Below are positions 17,641 to 29,213 of a stretch of 64,000 bases of DNA, piece after piece. Each line of letters starts with the position of its first letter. Position 1 is the first letter of the stretch. The DNA lies in contig OY282376.1 of assembly GCA_958295845.1 (NCBI GenBank), positions 2,369,022 through 2,433,021 on the forward strand, given 5' to 3'. Position numbers and translations under genes: made by a program. Under the pieces are notes generated by a model. It saw nothing but the letters and a program-made list of their open reading frames with translations. It did no database searches and was not told the origin of the DNA. The DNA comes from Caldilineaceae bacterium. Its GTDB lineage: Bacteria > Chloroflexota > Anaerolineae > Caldilineales > Caldilineaceae.

Positions 17641-18168
17641 ATGACAATGCTCAATCCGGAAAGCGATGTGGCAAAACTGATGGGCAAGCCGACCAAGGCC
17701 GGCACAGTAGAGTGGATCGGCCTGCGCGCCGAGCGCCGCGGGCCGTTGCAGTCTGTGACTGAGGCCGAAGCTGTCCCCGGTTCCGGCCTCCAAGGCGACC
17801 ATTTCCACGGCCAGGGCAGCGGCGTCCGTCAGGTAACCTTGATCCAGGGGGAACACCTCGACGCCGTCGGGACTTTCCTGCGAGGGCCGTCTGCCGACCC
17901 GTCGCTGGCCCGCCGAAACATTGTCGTTCGCGGCATCAACCTGTTCAGCCTGCAGGACCGCCGATTTCGTATAGGCAACGTGGTACTTGAACATTCCGGA
18001 CCTTGCCACCCCTGCAGCCGTATGGAGGAGAATTTCGGGCCGGGCGGCTACAACGCGATGCGCGGGCACGGCGGTATCACCGCCAAAATCGTTGAAGGCG
18101 GCCTGATCAAGGTCGGGGATGAAGTCGAAAAACTGCTGCTGGGCGAGGAGTTGGAGGAGGGCGGCTAA
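17641..18168 (+). CDS. MOSC domain protein
   Basis: 175-aa stand-alone MOSC (molybdenum cofactor sulfurase C-terminal) domain. Typical features are the early GTVEWIGLRAE strand, GLQGDHFHGQGSGVRQVTL, ARRNIVVRGINL, and the conserved cysteine region GPCHPCSRMEE, whose first Cys is the expected sulfur carrier, with PGGYNAMRGHGGI after it. The family binds molybdenum cofactor or handles sulfur/metal-sulfur chemistry, as in YiiM-like proteins acting on N-hydroxylated compounds. A GGAG precedes the ATG by 8 nt. It converges with the glycosyltransferase gene with a 4-nt overlap of the two stops. No molybdoenzyme is encoded nearby. Confidence 0.88.
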   Translation: MTMLNPESDVAKLMGKPTKAGTVEWIGLRAERRGPLQSVTEAEAVPGSGLQGDHFHGQGSGVRQVTLIQGEHLDAVGTFLRGPSADPSLARRNIVVRGINLFSLQDRRFRIGNVVLEHSGPCHPCSRMEENFGPGGYNAMRGHGGITAKIVEGGLIKVGDEVEKLLLGEELEEGG

Positions 18169-19124
18169 CCCTGGGCTGACACAAGCGGTGAAAATACGCT
18201 CCGCAGGCTATCGGCCTCGTCGTCAGCGTTCTGGTAGGTTCGCGCCGTTTCAAGACCATTCGCGGTAATCGTCGCGAAGGCATCGGGCCGGGCTGCAAGC
18301 TCACGCAAAACGGTCTCAAGCTCTCGACCGAGCGCAGGCACATTACCGTTTTCCACGAGCACGCAGTTCTGCTCCGGCCCGTCAGATTTCATGTAGACGC
18401 GGCCGCCGACACCGCTGAAACCGACGACCAGGCATCCGCAAGCCATCGCTTCAAGCACGGAACTGTTCATGCCTTCCTGCATATTGGTCGTGACGTAAAC
18501 GGTTGCTTCGCGCAAATTCCTTGCGTAGTCATCTTCGCTCAACTCGCGCAAAGGCATCCACTCGAAGCGGTCGAAGGGATCGCCCTTAGCCTCCAGGACC
18601 TGTTGCAGCCAGGCCGCCGAGCGATCCTTGCGGGTGAGATAGCAGACCTTGGGTCGTTTCGCCTCCACTGCCAGGTGGTAGCGCTCAGGTGTTACATACT
18701 CATGGATGAGGGTGGCCTCGATGCCCATGCTCCAGCTGAGGTACCCCTGGATGAGGGGCGACTTTGTGATAACGCGGTGGATCCCGAAACTGGGCCACAT
18801 CTGGCCCGCCGGCAAATTCCAGTAGGTGGGTGACCAGCTCAGAGCGATCACGATCCGCTCACCAGAAAACTGCGCCGTCTGCTGCATCACCTGTGGCATT
18901 ACTTCCGGTATGACGAGGACATCCTCCGGGGTAAACCTTGGGCGCCCAGACAGCCAAAGCGTCGGTGCCTCGTAACCGTGCCACGTCACCCGGAATGGGT
19001 GCTTCTGGTGTACGATATGGGCGTCAAAACCCATCTCCACCAACCTGGTTACGTGACGGTAAAGCGTTTTGATTCCCCCCGATGGCTGCGGAAAATCGGG
19101 GCAAAAATAGATTATGCGCGACAT
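18165..19124 (-). CDS. Glycosyltransferase, GT4-like
   Basis: 319-aa GT-B fold glycosyltransferase. The N-terminal domain opens with IIYFCPDFPQPSGGIKTLYR, a typical acceptor-side start with the Gly-Gly loop. The C-terminal nucleotide-sugar domain contains VCYLTRKD and the hallmark EGMNSSVLEAMACGCLVVGF, where Glu residues bind the donor sugar nucleotide. It probably adds a sugar to a cell-surface glycan or lipid at the cytoplasmic face. No other surface-polysaccharide gene is adjacent: the neighbours are a convergent MOSC gene and a divergent dehydrogenase at 19218. Donor and acceptor unknown. Confidence 0.82.
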   Translation of the reverse strand: MSRIIYFCPDFPQPSGGIKTLYRHVTRLVEMGFDAHIVHQKHPFRVTWHGYEAPTLWLSGRPRFTPEDVLVIPEVMPQVMQQTAQFSGERIVIALSWSPTYWNLPAGQMWPSFGIHRVITKSPLIQGYLSWSMGIEATLIHEYVTPERYHLAVEAKRPKVCYLTRKDRSAAWLQQVLEAKGDPFDRFEWMPLRELSEDDYARNLREATVYVTTNMQEGMNSSVLEAMACGCLVVGFSGVGGRVYMKSDGPEQNCVLVENGNVPALGRELETVLRELAARPDAFATITANGLETARTYQNADDEADSLRSVFSPLVSAQG

Positions 19125-19217
19125 CGGCTTGTTCGCCTTTAGGAGAAATGTTCAGACAGTGTCGTCAACGCCGCCAAGCCTTGAGCAGGCGGCCAGTGAA
19201 ACGAAAAGGAGGTTCCA

Positions 19218-20156
19218 GTGCCGTATCAGATACTAACCGACTCTGCCCTACCACCGGAAATGGCCGAGATGGTGGCGGACACCTGCGATGTACACCTCTG
19301 GGACCTGACCGAGGAGGACCCGAACCTGCCGAACATCGAAGGCTTCCTCGTATACGGCCATCCCATCGTGCCCGGTTCTCTGATGGACAAAATGCCGAAG
19401 CTTCGCTGCATCAGCAACTTCGGCGTTGGCGTAGATCATATCGTCCTCGAGGACGCCCAAGCCCGCGGGCTCCCGGTCGGGTACACGCCCGGCTTTGTCG
19501 ACGGCGCCACTGCCGACATGGCCTTCACTTTGCTGATGGCCCTCGCCCGCAATCTAGTGCCGGGCTGGCTCCACGCGCGCGGTCCTGACTACCTGGTCTA
19601 CGACGGCAACATCCTGCACGGACACGAGATTTACGGTTCCACTCTCGGAATCATCGGCATGGGACGCGTCGGCCGTGTCGTCGCCCGCCGCGCCAGCGGC
19701 TTCGACATGAAAATCCTCTACCATAACCGCAATCCAAGCCCCCAAGCCGACGAGCTGAACGCCTCCTACCGAACCTTGGATGGTCTGCTTGAAGAGGCCG
19801 ATTTTGTAGTCCTCAGCGTGCCGATGGGGCCGGAAACGAAGCACCTGATCAGCACGGCACAACTTGAGCGCATGAAAGAAAGCGCTTTTCTCATCAACGT
19901 CGCCCGCGGTGGCGTTGTCGACCACGAGGCCTTACTCGACGCCCTGCAACGTAACCTGATCGCCGGCGCGGCCATGGACGTAACCGAACCCGAGCCACTG
20001 CCGCGCGATCATCCCCTGTTGCGGCTGGACAACTGCCTCATACTCCCCCACCTGGGCAGCGCAACCTTCCAAACAAGATACCAGATGTCGCGACGCACAG
20101 TGGACAATTTACTGGCCAGTCTGCGCGGAGAAGAGATGCTGAGCCGCATCATCTGA
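19218..20156 (+). CDS. D-isomer 2-hydroxyacid dehydrogenase (copy 1)
   Basis: 312-aa NAD-dependent oxidoreductase that interconverts a 2-keto acid and a D-2-hydroxy acid. The Rossmann motif is LGIIGMGRVGRVVARRA, the catalytic Arg lies in INVARGGVVDHEAL, the Glu in MDVTEPEPLPRDHPLL and the His in LPHLGSAT. GTG start at 19218 with the strong ribosome-binding site AAAGGAGG five nucleotides upstream. The closest functional types are glyoxylate/hydroxypyruvate reductases, but 2-ketogluconate reductases look alike. A second, divergent family member is encoded at 22376. Confidence 0.92.
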   Translation: MPYQILTDSALPPEMAEMVADTCDVHLWDLTEEDPNLPNIEGFLVYGHPIVPGSLMDKMPKLRCISNFGVGVDHIVLEDAQARGLPVGYTPGFVDGATADMAFTLLMALARNLVPGWLHARGPDYLVYDGNILHGHEIYGSTLGIIGMGRVGRVVARRASGFDMKILYHNRNPSPQADELNASYRTLDGLLEEADFVVLSVPMGPETKHLISTAQLERMKESAFLINVARGGVVDHEALLDALQRNLIAGAAMDVTEPEPLPRDHPLLRLDNCLILPHLGSATFQTRYQMSRRTVDNLLASLRGEEMLSRII

Positions 20157-20197
20157 CCGTTCAGATCCCGTCGGCAGGCCGCCAATCGATGCAACCG

Positions 20198-21565
20198 CTA
20201 TTCGTCGTTCGGCGGGAGTAGAAGTTCCGGCGGCGCGTCAGGAGGCGCGCTGAGAGTCAGCAGAAAGGCTTTCAGCGCCTCGCTTTGCTCCACTGTAAAT
20301 GCAAGCGGCACCAGGTCGGAATGACCCGGGAATGCCGGAGGCGCGTGATTGTAGTGGCGAAGCACCGCGTCCAGGTCGGGAAAGATGCCGTTGTGCATGT
20401 AAGGACCGGTATGGGCTACATTGCGCAGGCCGGGCACCTTAAACGCACCGACCAGTTCCTCGCCCTCAAGCTTGATGAAACGAAGTTCCACGCACGCCTC
20501 TTCACTCGCATCGCTGTACTCGCCCAAACAGTTGAAAGTGTCCTCCACTACTTGATAAGTCCCCTGGGTACGACCCTGATCGAACCTGCTTCCCTCCGGC
20601 AACGGCAGCCCGATATTGTGAAACGTACCGTTGGTAAACAGGGGCCCGTTGTGGCAATCCGTGCACTGGCCTTTTCCGATAAACAGCCTCAACCCCTCCG
20701 CCTCCTGCGCACTGAACAGCTCCGACATCTCGGCCTGGTCATTCACTAGCGCAGCCGCTGCGTAGTCGTCAAATCGACTCCTGCCGGGCAGAATCCTGCG
20801 GGAGTAGGCAGCGATGCTCTTGCCGATATTCGCGAAAACGCGGTTAATCGCGCCGCGATCCCCCTCGGTCATTCCCTCCCAGGCCTCGCGCGCCGTCTCG
20901 TTCTCCACGGGAGCGGCCTCCGGCGGAAAGCGCGACGTATCGCTGAAGTCAGGAACCGGCCCGAAGACCGCCTCGTACTCGTTGGCGTAATGACTCAAGA
21001 CGTAGCGCGCATGCGCCGTTCGTGTGCCCCCGTGCTCGATCGCCGCCTCCTGGGGCGCCAGCGCCTGTGCCCACTGGCTGTCCTTGCGCCCGTCCCAGTA
21101 GAACCAATCGCTGTAGGCGACGCCAACAATGGTCGGCGTATGCCGCGGCGTATCGATATCTCTCACATTAGCGAAAACCTTCCCGTCCGTGAAGTAATTG
21201 TCGGGCTGGTGGCAGGTCGAACAGGCGACCGATCCGTCCGGGCTGAGCCCGCTATCGAAGAAGAGTGCATGGCCGAGAGCAACCGCGTCAGGACTGTCCC
21301 CGACGGCGTTCGAAGGGTCGGGCGGCAAAGGCGGCAAGCGGTCTATGCTGAGTGAAGCGATGAGACCCCGCTCAGTCTCCGTCCAGCTGTGAGCAGGCGC
21401 AACACCGGGCTGAAGAGCCCCGCCTCCTCCGCCCACAGACCAGCTGAAGACGTCGCGAAAGGTGGCCCCGACTGTTCCACCGCCGATCAGGCCGGTAGAG
21501 ATCAGGACCACCGCAATAAGGAGTATGAGTGCCAGTGACCCACCGGCAACAAGAAGGCGGCGCAC
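20198..21565 (-). CDS. Di-heme cytochrome c peroxidase / MauG-family protein
   Basis: 455 aa with an N-terminal hydrophobic anchor (LALILLIAVVLISTG) and two c-type heme sites, CSTCHQ (C115, C118, H119) and CTDCHN (C301, C304, H305). LGHALFFDSGLSPDGS before the first heme and GAFKVPGLRNVAHTGPYMHNG near the end are typical of the bacterial CCP/MauG family. Such proteins reduce peroxide or oxidise partner proteins on the outer face of the membrane or in the periplasm-like space. It starts 3 nt after the stop of a Met/Asp-rich lipoprotein, so the two form an operon. MauG-like versus true peroxidase function is not decidable here. Confidence 0.9.
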   Translation of the reverse strand: MRRLLVAGGSLALILLIAVVLISTGLIGGGTVGATFRDVFSWSVGGGGGALQPGVAPAHSWTETERGLIASLSIDRLPPLPPDPSNAVGDSPDAVALGHALFFDSGLSPDGSVACSTCHQPDNYFTDGKVFANVRDIDTPRHTPTIVGVAYSDWFYWDGRKDSQWAQALAPQEAAIEHGGTRTAHARYVLSHYANEYEAVFGPVPDFSDTSRFPPEAAPVENETAREAWEGMTEGDRGAINRVFANIGKSIAAYSRRILPGRSRFDDYAAAALVNDQAEMSELFSAQEAEGLRLFIGKGQCTDCHNGPLFTNGTFHNIGLPLPEGSRFDQGRTQGTYQVVEDTFNCLGEYSDASEEACVELRFIKLEGEELVGAFKVPGLRNVAHTGPYMHNGIFPDLDAVLRHYNHAPPAFPGHSDLVPLAFTVEQSEALKAFLLTLSAPPDAPPELLLPPNDE

Positions 21566-21568
21566 GCT

Positions 21569-22054
21569 CTATTTCAATTCGAACTCAAAAGTGACCGTAT
21601 CGCTCTGGCCGCCTGAGCTCACCTCCAATGTCAGTACCCAGACGCCCCCCATATTGAACCGCATCCCCTCCAGCAGATAGTCTCCTTCCCCTAAATTTTC
21701 GGTTACGCGCGGCGCCGTGGGAAAGCCATGGTTGTGTTCAGGCATGCCGCCGTCGATCGCGATTTCGGCATCAGTTACCGGGCTGCCGTCATCGGTTTCG
21801 ATGTGCAAAGTCCACGCATGGGTCTCGTTGATTACGACAGGATCCAATCGGCTGACAGCGCTGACTGTAAAGAGGCCGTTCTCAGTGGTTTGCGGATCCA
21901 GCGCATCGCCCGCCATGGAACCGCCGGACATGTCCATCGACATGCCGTCATCCATGTCCATGCCATCTCCACCCGATGTTGGCGGTGCTATGAGATTGCA
22001 AGCACTCAAGGCGAGGGCCACTGTCAGGAGGCAAACAAATAGCCTTGAATTCAT
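21569..22054 (-). CDS. Met/Asp-rich lipoprotein with FixH/YtkA-like domain
   Basis: 161-aa exported lipoprotein. Signal peptide with lipobox ALSAC (Cys19); then a Met/Asp-rich segment (about residues 28-47, GDGMDMDDGMSMDMSGGSM); then an immunoglobulin-like domain with HAWTLHIETDDG, IDGGMPEHNHGF and MGGVWVLTLEV, as in YtkA/FixH-like proteins. ATG at 22054 is preceded by GGAG. Met clusters with a HxH-type stretch often bind copper, and YtkA-like domains occur with copper or cytochrome assembly genes, so metal handling is a reasonable inference. The next gene, 3 nt downstream, is the di-heme peroxidase, suggesting a joint extracytoplasmic redox role. Confidence 0.78.
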   Translation of the reverse strand: MNSRLFVCLLTVALALSACNLIAPPTSGGDGMDMDDGMSMDMSGGSMAGDALDPQTTENGLFTVSAVSRLDPVVINETHAWTLHIETDDGSPVTDAEIAIDGGMPEHNHGFPTAPRVTENLGEGDYLLEGMRFNMGGVWVLTLEVSSGGQSDTVTFEFELK

Positions 22055-22375
22055 TCCATATGACTCCAATGTAAGCATGATCGTTGACGTACACTACGGG
22101 CAGTATAGCATTGCCCAATGTGTCCGCCTGTTTTCAGGCTTACAATGTCGCGAAGGAGCAGCGTATTGAGTGGCTAGGGAGAAGGAATTTCTCGATTTCC
22201 CGTTCTGCACCCACAGATGGGATAGAACACAGATTGCGGAATGCCGTTGAGGGCGCGAGGTCTGCGGGCGGTCCTCAAGCTTTCAGCAAAAACGGGCCAA
22301 AAGCCGGAGCGGGAAACACGCAGGAAACAAGAAGAAATAGGGTCGATGCCCTGGCTACAGTCTCCCTGGTATCGA
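22055..22375. other. Intergenic region, no gene seen
   Basis: About 320 nt between the lipoprotein start and the 3' end of the second hydroxyacid dehydrogenase. It should carry the lipoprotein/peroxidase promoter (minus strand). Short plus-strand frames have no family resemblance or ribosome-binding site. Confidence 0.45.
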
Positions 22376-23434
22376 TTACCCGCCGAACTCTTGCCAACGG
22401 GCTGCCAATCTGTCCAGCTTCTGTCGGAATCCTGGCATCTCGATCACCTCCCGGTTGACCGGGAAATCTGGAAGATCGCCGCGGAACACGGCCAGCAGGC
22501 TTTCACAGGCGATGGTGCCGTTCATCTCATAAAGATCGTCAGTCCATGCCAGCGCATGCGGCGAAAGAATCACGTTTTCCATCTGGATCAGCGGGTGATC
22601 GAGGGGAAGCGGCTCCGGTTCCACCACGTCCAGACCCGCGCCCGCAATGGCTCCGGCCTGCAGCGCCGCCACCAGATCCTCCTGGTTGACAATTGGACCC
22701 CGCGCCGTGTTGATGAAGTAGGCGCTCGGCTTCATCAGGGAGAACAAGCCGGCGTTGATGAAGCCCCGCGTCTCTTCTGTCAGTGGGCAGTTGGTGATAA
22801 CGAAGTCGGACTCGCTGAAAATGGTCTCCAGGCTGACGAGCTCCACGTCAAGCGCGTCGGCTCGCTGCGGGTCCAGATAAGGATCGTGGGCCAGGCGCCG
22901 TCCCAGGTCGAAAGGCCCCAGTAGCCGGAACATCTCGCCCCCGATGTTGCCCATCCCGACCGAGCCTACAGTCTTGCCGCTCAGCCCAAGTCCTGAAGTC
23001 TGCGCTTTCAGGTCCCATCGGCCGGTCCGCACCAGTTTGTCCTTCGCCCACAGCTTCTTGGCTAGCGCCAAAATCAGGGTCAGAATCGCCTCGGCCACAG
23101 GCTTCCGCACCGCGTCCACCGCGATCGCCAGCAAAATTTCATTGGCTGTCAAAGCCTCCGTGTCGACCAGATCATAGCCCACACCCCAGCGCGCAAGACA
23201 AGCCAGCTCCCGGTTCCCCGCCACCGTCGAAGCATCGTAAGGGCTACCCAGCGCGATGACCCCTTCGAAGCCGGCTATCGCTTCGGCTGTTACCGGCTCG
23301 CCCCCGCCCGCGTCAAAGAACGCCCACTCCACCTGCGGCATAGGGTCAATCAGCCGCTCCAGGACCGGTTCGATAGTCCCCGGGGCTGCCGTCTTGAAAC
23401 CGGAAGATACACCAATGCGGAATGGTTTGGGCAT
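22376..23434 (-). CDS. D-isomer 2-hydroxyacid dehydrogenase (copy 2)
   Basis: 352-aa NAD-dependent dehydrogenase. Rossmann motif VGSVGMGNIGGEMFRLL, catalytic Arg in INTARGPIVNQEDL, Glu in LDVVEPEPLPLDHPL, and His in LSPHALAWTDD. It is longer than copy 1 and only moderately similar, so it likely has a different substrate. It lies 111 nt downstream of the PhyH gene on the same strand, which in turn follows an enolase-superfamily gene. The three probably form a transcription unit for oxidation of a sugar acid or hydroxy acid. Start ATG at 23434 has GAAAGGAG upstream. Confidence 0.9.
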   Translation of the reverse strand: MPKPFRIGVSSGFKTAAPGTIEPVLERLIDPMPQVEWAFFDAGGGEPVTAEAIAGFEGVIALGSPYDASTVAGNRELACLARWGVGYDLVDTEALTANEILLAIAVDAVRKPVAEAILTLILALAKKLWAKDKLVRTGRWDLKAQTSGLGLSGKTVGSVGMGNIGGEMFRLLGPFDLGRRLAHDPYLDPQRADALDVELVSLETIFSESDFVITNCPLTEETRGFINAGLFSLMKPSAYFINTARGPIVNQEDLVAALQAGAIAGAGLDVVEPEPLPLDHPLIQMENVILSPHALAWTDDLYEMNGTIACESLLAVFRGDLPDFPVNREVIEMPGFRQKLDRLAARWQEFGG

Positions 23435-23545
23435 CTGCTTTCTCCTTTCCTGGATTCCTGGAGGTTGGCGGTGTACTCTGGAGAGCTGTGCTACGACTTC
23501 ACGGAACGGCCTGCAGGTCCGCTACCGGACCCGCCCGTCTCGCAG

Positions 23546-24295
23546 CTACTCGCCTTCTTCAAAAAGAGACGGGCGCGAGTTGAAATAGGGCTTTTCAAAC
23601 AGAAGCTTCTGGCGGGCCGTCAGCGCAACCGTCCGCGGCGCCTGCGAGTACTTCGCGCTCCACGACTGCTGACCGGGGCTGTACTTGTAGAGCAAAGAAC
23701 GCCGGTGAAAATCTGCTGCCCACTCCACAGTGCCATGTGTCAATGCCTCGGTGAAGATGACCACAGAGCCGGCCGGCGCCTCCGGAACGACCACCGCCTC
23801 ATGCCCGTCGTGCGCAACTCGGATGCCGTCAGGGCACCGAAAGTTGGCCTTGTGACTGCCCGGAATCCCACAAAAGCCGCCCACGCCAGGCCCGGATGGC
23901 GACAGGTTCCAGGATACGACCGTCAGCCCATTGAACATCTGGCCGTTATTGTAGTGATAAAACTCCGGCGGGTCGTAGGGCGTGGCGCCGCCGTGCAGGC
24001 GCAGCCGTTCGGTGCCGGCCCGCATGTAGATGCCGTAGTAGTGGTCCAGTCGGAAGCCGTCGCCCAGAATTGTCTTCAGATAGGGCATGATGCGCTCATG
24101 GTCCAGCAGCCCGCAGAAAGCCTCGTCCCACTCCAGAAAGCCGCCAAACCTGGCCCCCATCGTGTCCAGATCCGGCCCCGGCAGTCCCTGGCTGTCGATC
24201 AAACGGTTCAGTTCTGCAACCTCCTCCGATGACAGCACATCTTCAATGACAAGATAGCCTCGCACATCGAACAGATAACGTTCTACTTCATCCAT
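23546..24295 (-). CDS. Phytanoyl-CoA dioxygenase (PhyH)-family protein, HxG variant
   Basis: 249-aa PhyH-type double-stranded beta-helix protein. The first metal-site motif reads RLHGGATPYDP (His101-Gly-Gly103), lacking the usual acidic residue. NNGQMFNGLTVVSWNL, GIPGSHKANF and the distal His in ALTHGTVEW, then RRSLLYKYSP, fit the rest of the fold. The start ATG at 24295 follows GGAGGGGGCC. It sits between an enolase-superfamily gene (67 nt upstream) and a hydroxyacid dehydrogenase (111 nt downstream) on one strand. Whether it binds Fe with two His only, recruits another ligand, or is inactive cannot be seen. Confidence 0.85.
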   Translation of the reverse strand: MDEVERYLFDVRGYLVIEDVLSSEEVAELNRLIDSQGLPGPDLDTMGARFGGFLEWDEAFCGLLDHERIMPYLKTILGDGFRLDHYYGIYMRAGTERLRLHGGATPYDPPEFYHYNNGQMFNGLTVVSWNLSPSGPGVGGFCGIPGSHKANFRCPDGIRVAHDGHEAVVVPEAPAGSVVIFTEALTHGTVEWAADFHRRSLLYKYSPGQQSWSAKYSQAPRTVALTARQKLLFEKPYFNSRPSLFEEGE

Positions 24296-24362
24296 CGGCC
24301 CCCTCCTGATCTATCCAAATGGGTGCGCCCGTTCCCCGGGCCAATTCCTGATCTACCGTGCC

Positions 24363-25505
24363 CTATTCGACAAGATTGGCCTCGATATACTCCCAATTGA
24401 TGTCCTGGCCTAGACCCGGCAACTGCGAAATATGCACGAATCCCTCCTCGTCCATCGGGTCATCAAGGCGGTTGAGCCACGGCGACGGCTGCTCGTAATC
24501 GATGAATGGATGCAGCAGCCCGCGCTCGTAATACTGGCCGGGTATGCCCATGGCGCATAGGGCATGAAAATTGCCCGGTCCCCCGCCGTGGACCTCCATC
24601 CTCATCCCGAACGACTCAGCCAGATGGGCGACCTTCATAAGCGGCGTCAGTCCGCCAAGGTCGCCGACGCCCCCCCGCACCAGGTCGCAGGCGCCCGCCT
24701 TGATCCACTCCGCCCGCGTGTACATCTTCCCCTCGGCCGTCTCCGGTCCGCAGATCGGCAGCGAAGTCTGTTCGCATAACCACACATACGATGACATGCT
24801 GTGCTCATCCATCGGCTCTTCCATCCAGTAATAGTCAAGCTTTTCCAGACCCTTCGCCAGGTAGAGCGCCTCAAGACGGGAATAATAGTGGTACGGGTCC
24901 AGCATGAGATGGGCGTCTGGCCCGTACACCTCGCGTACCGCCGCGCAAGCCGCGATGTCCTGTTTGACGTCGGGTGCACCCTCATACGGTGGCTGCCAGG
25001 TGTGAAGCTTGAAAGCAGGGTAACCCCTTTCAATGCACCATGCCGCAAAGTTGGCGTAATCTTCTGGTGTGCCCAGTCCCCCCTCGATATCGTCCCCGCA
25101 CATCGTGCTGGCGTAAGCGGGTACCTTGTCACGCGTCGCCCCCAAAAGCTTGTGCACCGGCAGGTTCAGCGCCCGACCCGCCAGGTCCCACAGAGCCAGG
25201 TCCACCGCGTTGAGCAGCCTGTCCGACATCGTAGCCATATTCAGGCGCTGCCGCTCCTTCAGATTGTGCCATATCCGCTCGCGGTAGAACGGGTCCTCCC
25301 CGGTGATGTAAGGTTTGACAAGGCTGCTAATCAGGTCCTGCGGCGGGCTGCCAAAAAAGTAGCCCTCAACGCCCTCGTCAGTGTGGATGGTGAGCACCGA
25401 CTGCACCGCCTCGTGGTCGGGCCCTGGATGACCGTGTCCTTCCGAGTCGCGCACTGTGTTCGAAATATAGCGAAATCGGCGGACTGACAGATCCGTGATC
25501 TTCAT
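24363..25505 (-). CDS. Mandelate racemase / muconate lactonizing enzyme family protein
   Basis: 380-aa enolase-superfamily enzyme with an N-terminal capping domain and a (beta/alpha)7 barrel. Barrel landmarks: FKLHTWQ (Lys-x-His on strand 2), HLMLDPYHYYS (Asp, strand 3), YYWMEEPMDEHS (Glu, strand 4), ICGPETAEG (Glu, strand 5) and MEVHGGGPGN (His, strand 7). The arrangement suggests a sugar-acid dehydratase or racemase. The start at 25505 is fixed by AGGAG six nucleotides before the ATG that gives MKITDLSVRRF; an upstream in-frame extension is not supported. It heads a likely operon with the PhyH and D-hydroxyacid dehydrogenase genes. Substrate unknown. Confidence 0.9.
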   Translation of the reverse strand: MKITDLSVRRFRYISNTVRDSEGHGHPGPDHEAVQSVLTIHTDEGVEGYFFGSPPQDLISSLVKPYITGEDPFYRERIWHNLKERQRLNMATMSDRLLNAVDLALWDLAGRALNLPVHKLLGATRDKVPAYASTMCGDDIEGGLGTPEDYANFAAWCIERGYPAFKLHTWQPPYEGAPDVKQDIAACAAVREVYGPDAHLMLDPYHYYSRLEALYLAKGLEKLDYYWMEEPMDEHSMSSYVWLCEQTSLPICGPETAEGKMYTRAEWIKAGACDLVRGGVGDLGGLTPLMKVAHLAESFGMRMEVHGGGPGNFHALCAMGIPGQYYERGLLHPFIDYEQPSPWLNRLDDPMDEEGFVHISQLPGLGQDINWEYIEANLVE

Positions 25506-25730
25506 TTGGTTCTCCTGCTGGAAAGAGAGGTGAGGGGGCAAAAAAAGGCTGACCATTTGGAGCCCGTCATCCGACGTCAGCGCCCCATTTCCCTGCAGTT
25601 TAGCATACGCCCCCAATGGAGAAAAGCAAAGACACGTGCACCCTGGAGATTCAGGTGAACTCCCGTATACCGCTGGTATCGACTAGACCCCATCCAGTCC
25701 TTACATCCATTCCCGAGAAAATGCCCTCTC

Positions 25731-25905
25731 ACTGACCACCCACCACCGACCACCGACCACTGACCACTGACCACTGACCACTGACCACTGACCACTGACC
25801 ACTGACCACTGACCACTGACCACTGACCACTGACCACTGACCACTGACCACTGACCACTGACCACTGACCACTGACCACTGACCACTGACCACTGACCAC
25901 TGTCC
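25731..25905. repeat. Heptamer tandem repeat, 25 units of ACTGACC
   Basis: Exactly 175 bp, or 25 contiguous 7-bp units. Twenty perfect ACTGACC copies (25759-25898) are flanked by variant units (ACCCACC, ACCGACC, ACTGTCC). Because 7 is not a multiple of 3, the period at protein level is 21 bp (Val-Ser-Gly-Gln-Trp-Ser-Val on the minus strand), giving spurious open frames. It resembles the short tandemly repeated heptamers of cyanobacterial genomes in design. Located between the enolase-superfamily gene and the lon leader. Confidence 0.97.
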
Positions 25906-26020
25906 TCCCTCGTCAATCGAGCCAAGACCAGAAGTCAGTTCGGCCTGCAGAAGACCCCGCGCGAACTGCCCTCGGGGCGATTGCAGGAATGTGCTTTATG
26001 ACAAAAGGTAGCCTCCCCAC

Positions 26021-26048
26021 TTTAGAATAGGGGTTAATGTGGTACAAT
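26021..26048 (+). promoter_or_regulatory. Possible sigma70-type promoter of lon
   Basis: TTTAGA (26021-26026) and TACAAT (26043-26048) with a 16-nt spacer, about 240 nt upstream of the lon ATG. The leader so implied is long and otherwise unremarkable. The -35 is a weak match. Confidence 0.4.
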
Positions 26049-26285
26049 CCTGCTAACGTCCGGGTCCAGATCCCACCGTGGCTCTGGCCGTTTGACCGCG
26101 GCTTCTTTTGTTTGACCAGTACGTTATGCGGCGCTACTCGCAAAGACTATGTCGATGTCAGCGGGAAGCAAGCGCTGCAACAGTTTGGATGAAGACCCGT
26201 GTGTCTGACCAATGCCCGGTTCTTTCCAGTGCAGCTACGACCCTGAAGGCTAGCCGGAATTCCTTTCAGTCGTTTTGGGAATACT

Positions 26286-29210
<2,925 letters not shown>

Positions 29211-29213
29211 CCA

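Noticed and set aside
25731..25905. Possible CRISPR array
   Set aside because: No spacers: the 7-bp units are contiguous, and there are no cas genes in the window.
25577..25925. Val-Ser-Gly-Gln-Trp repeat open frames
   Set aside because: They come from the ACTGACC heptamer tract. This translated pattern is a known annotation artefact of heptamer repeats.
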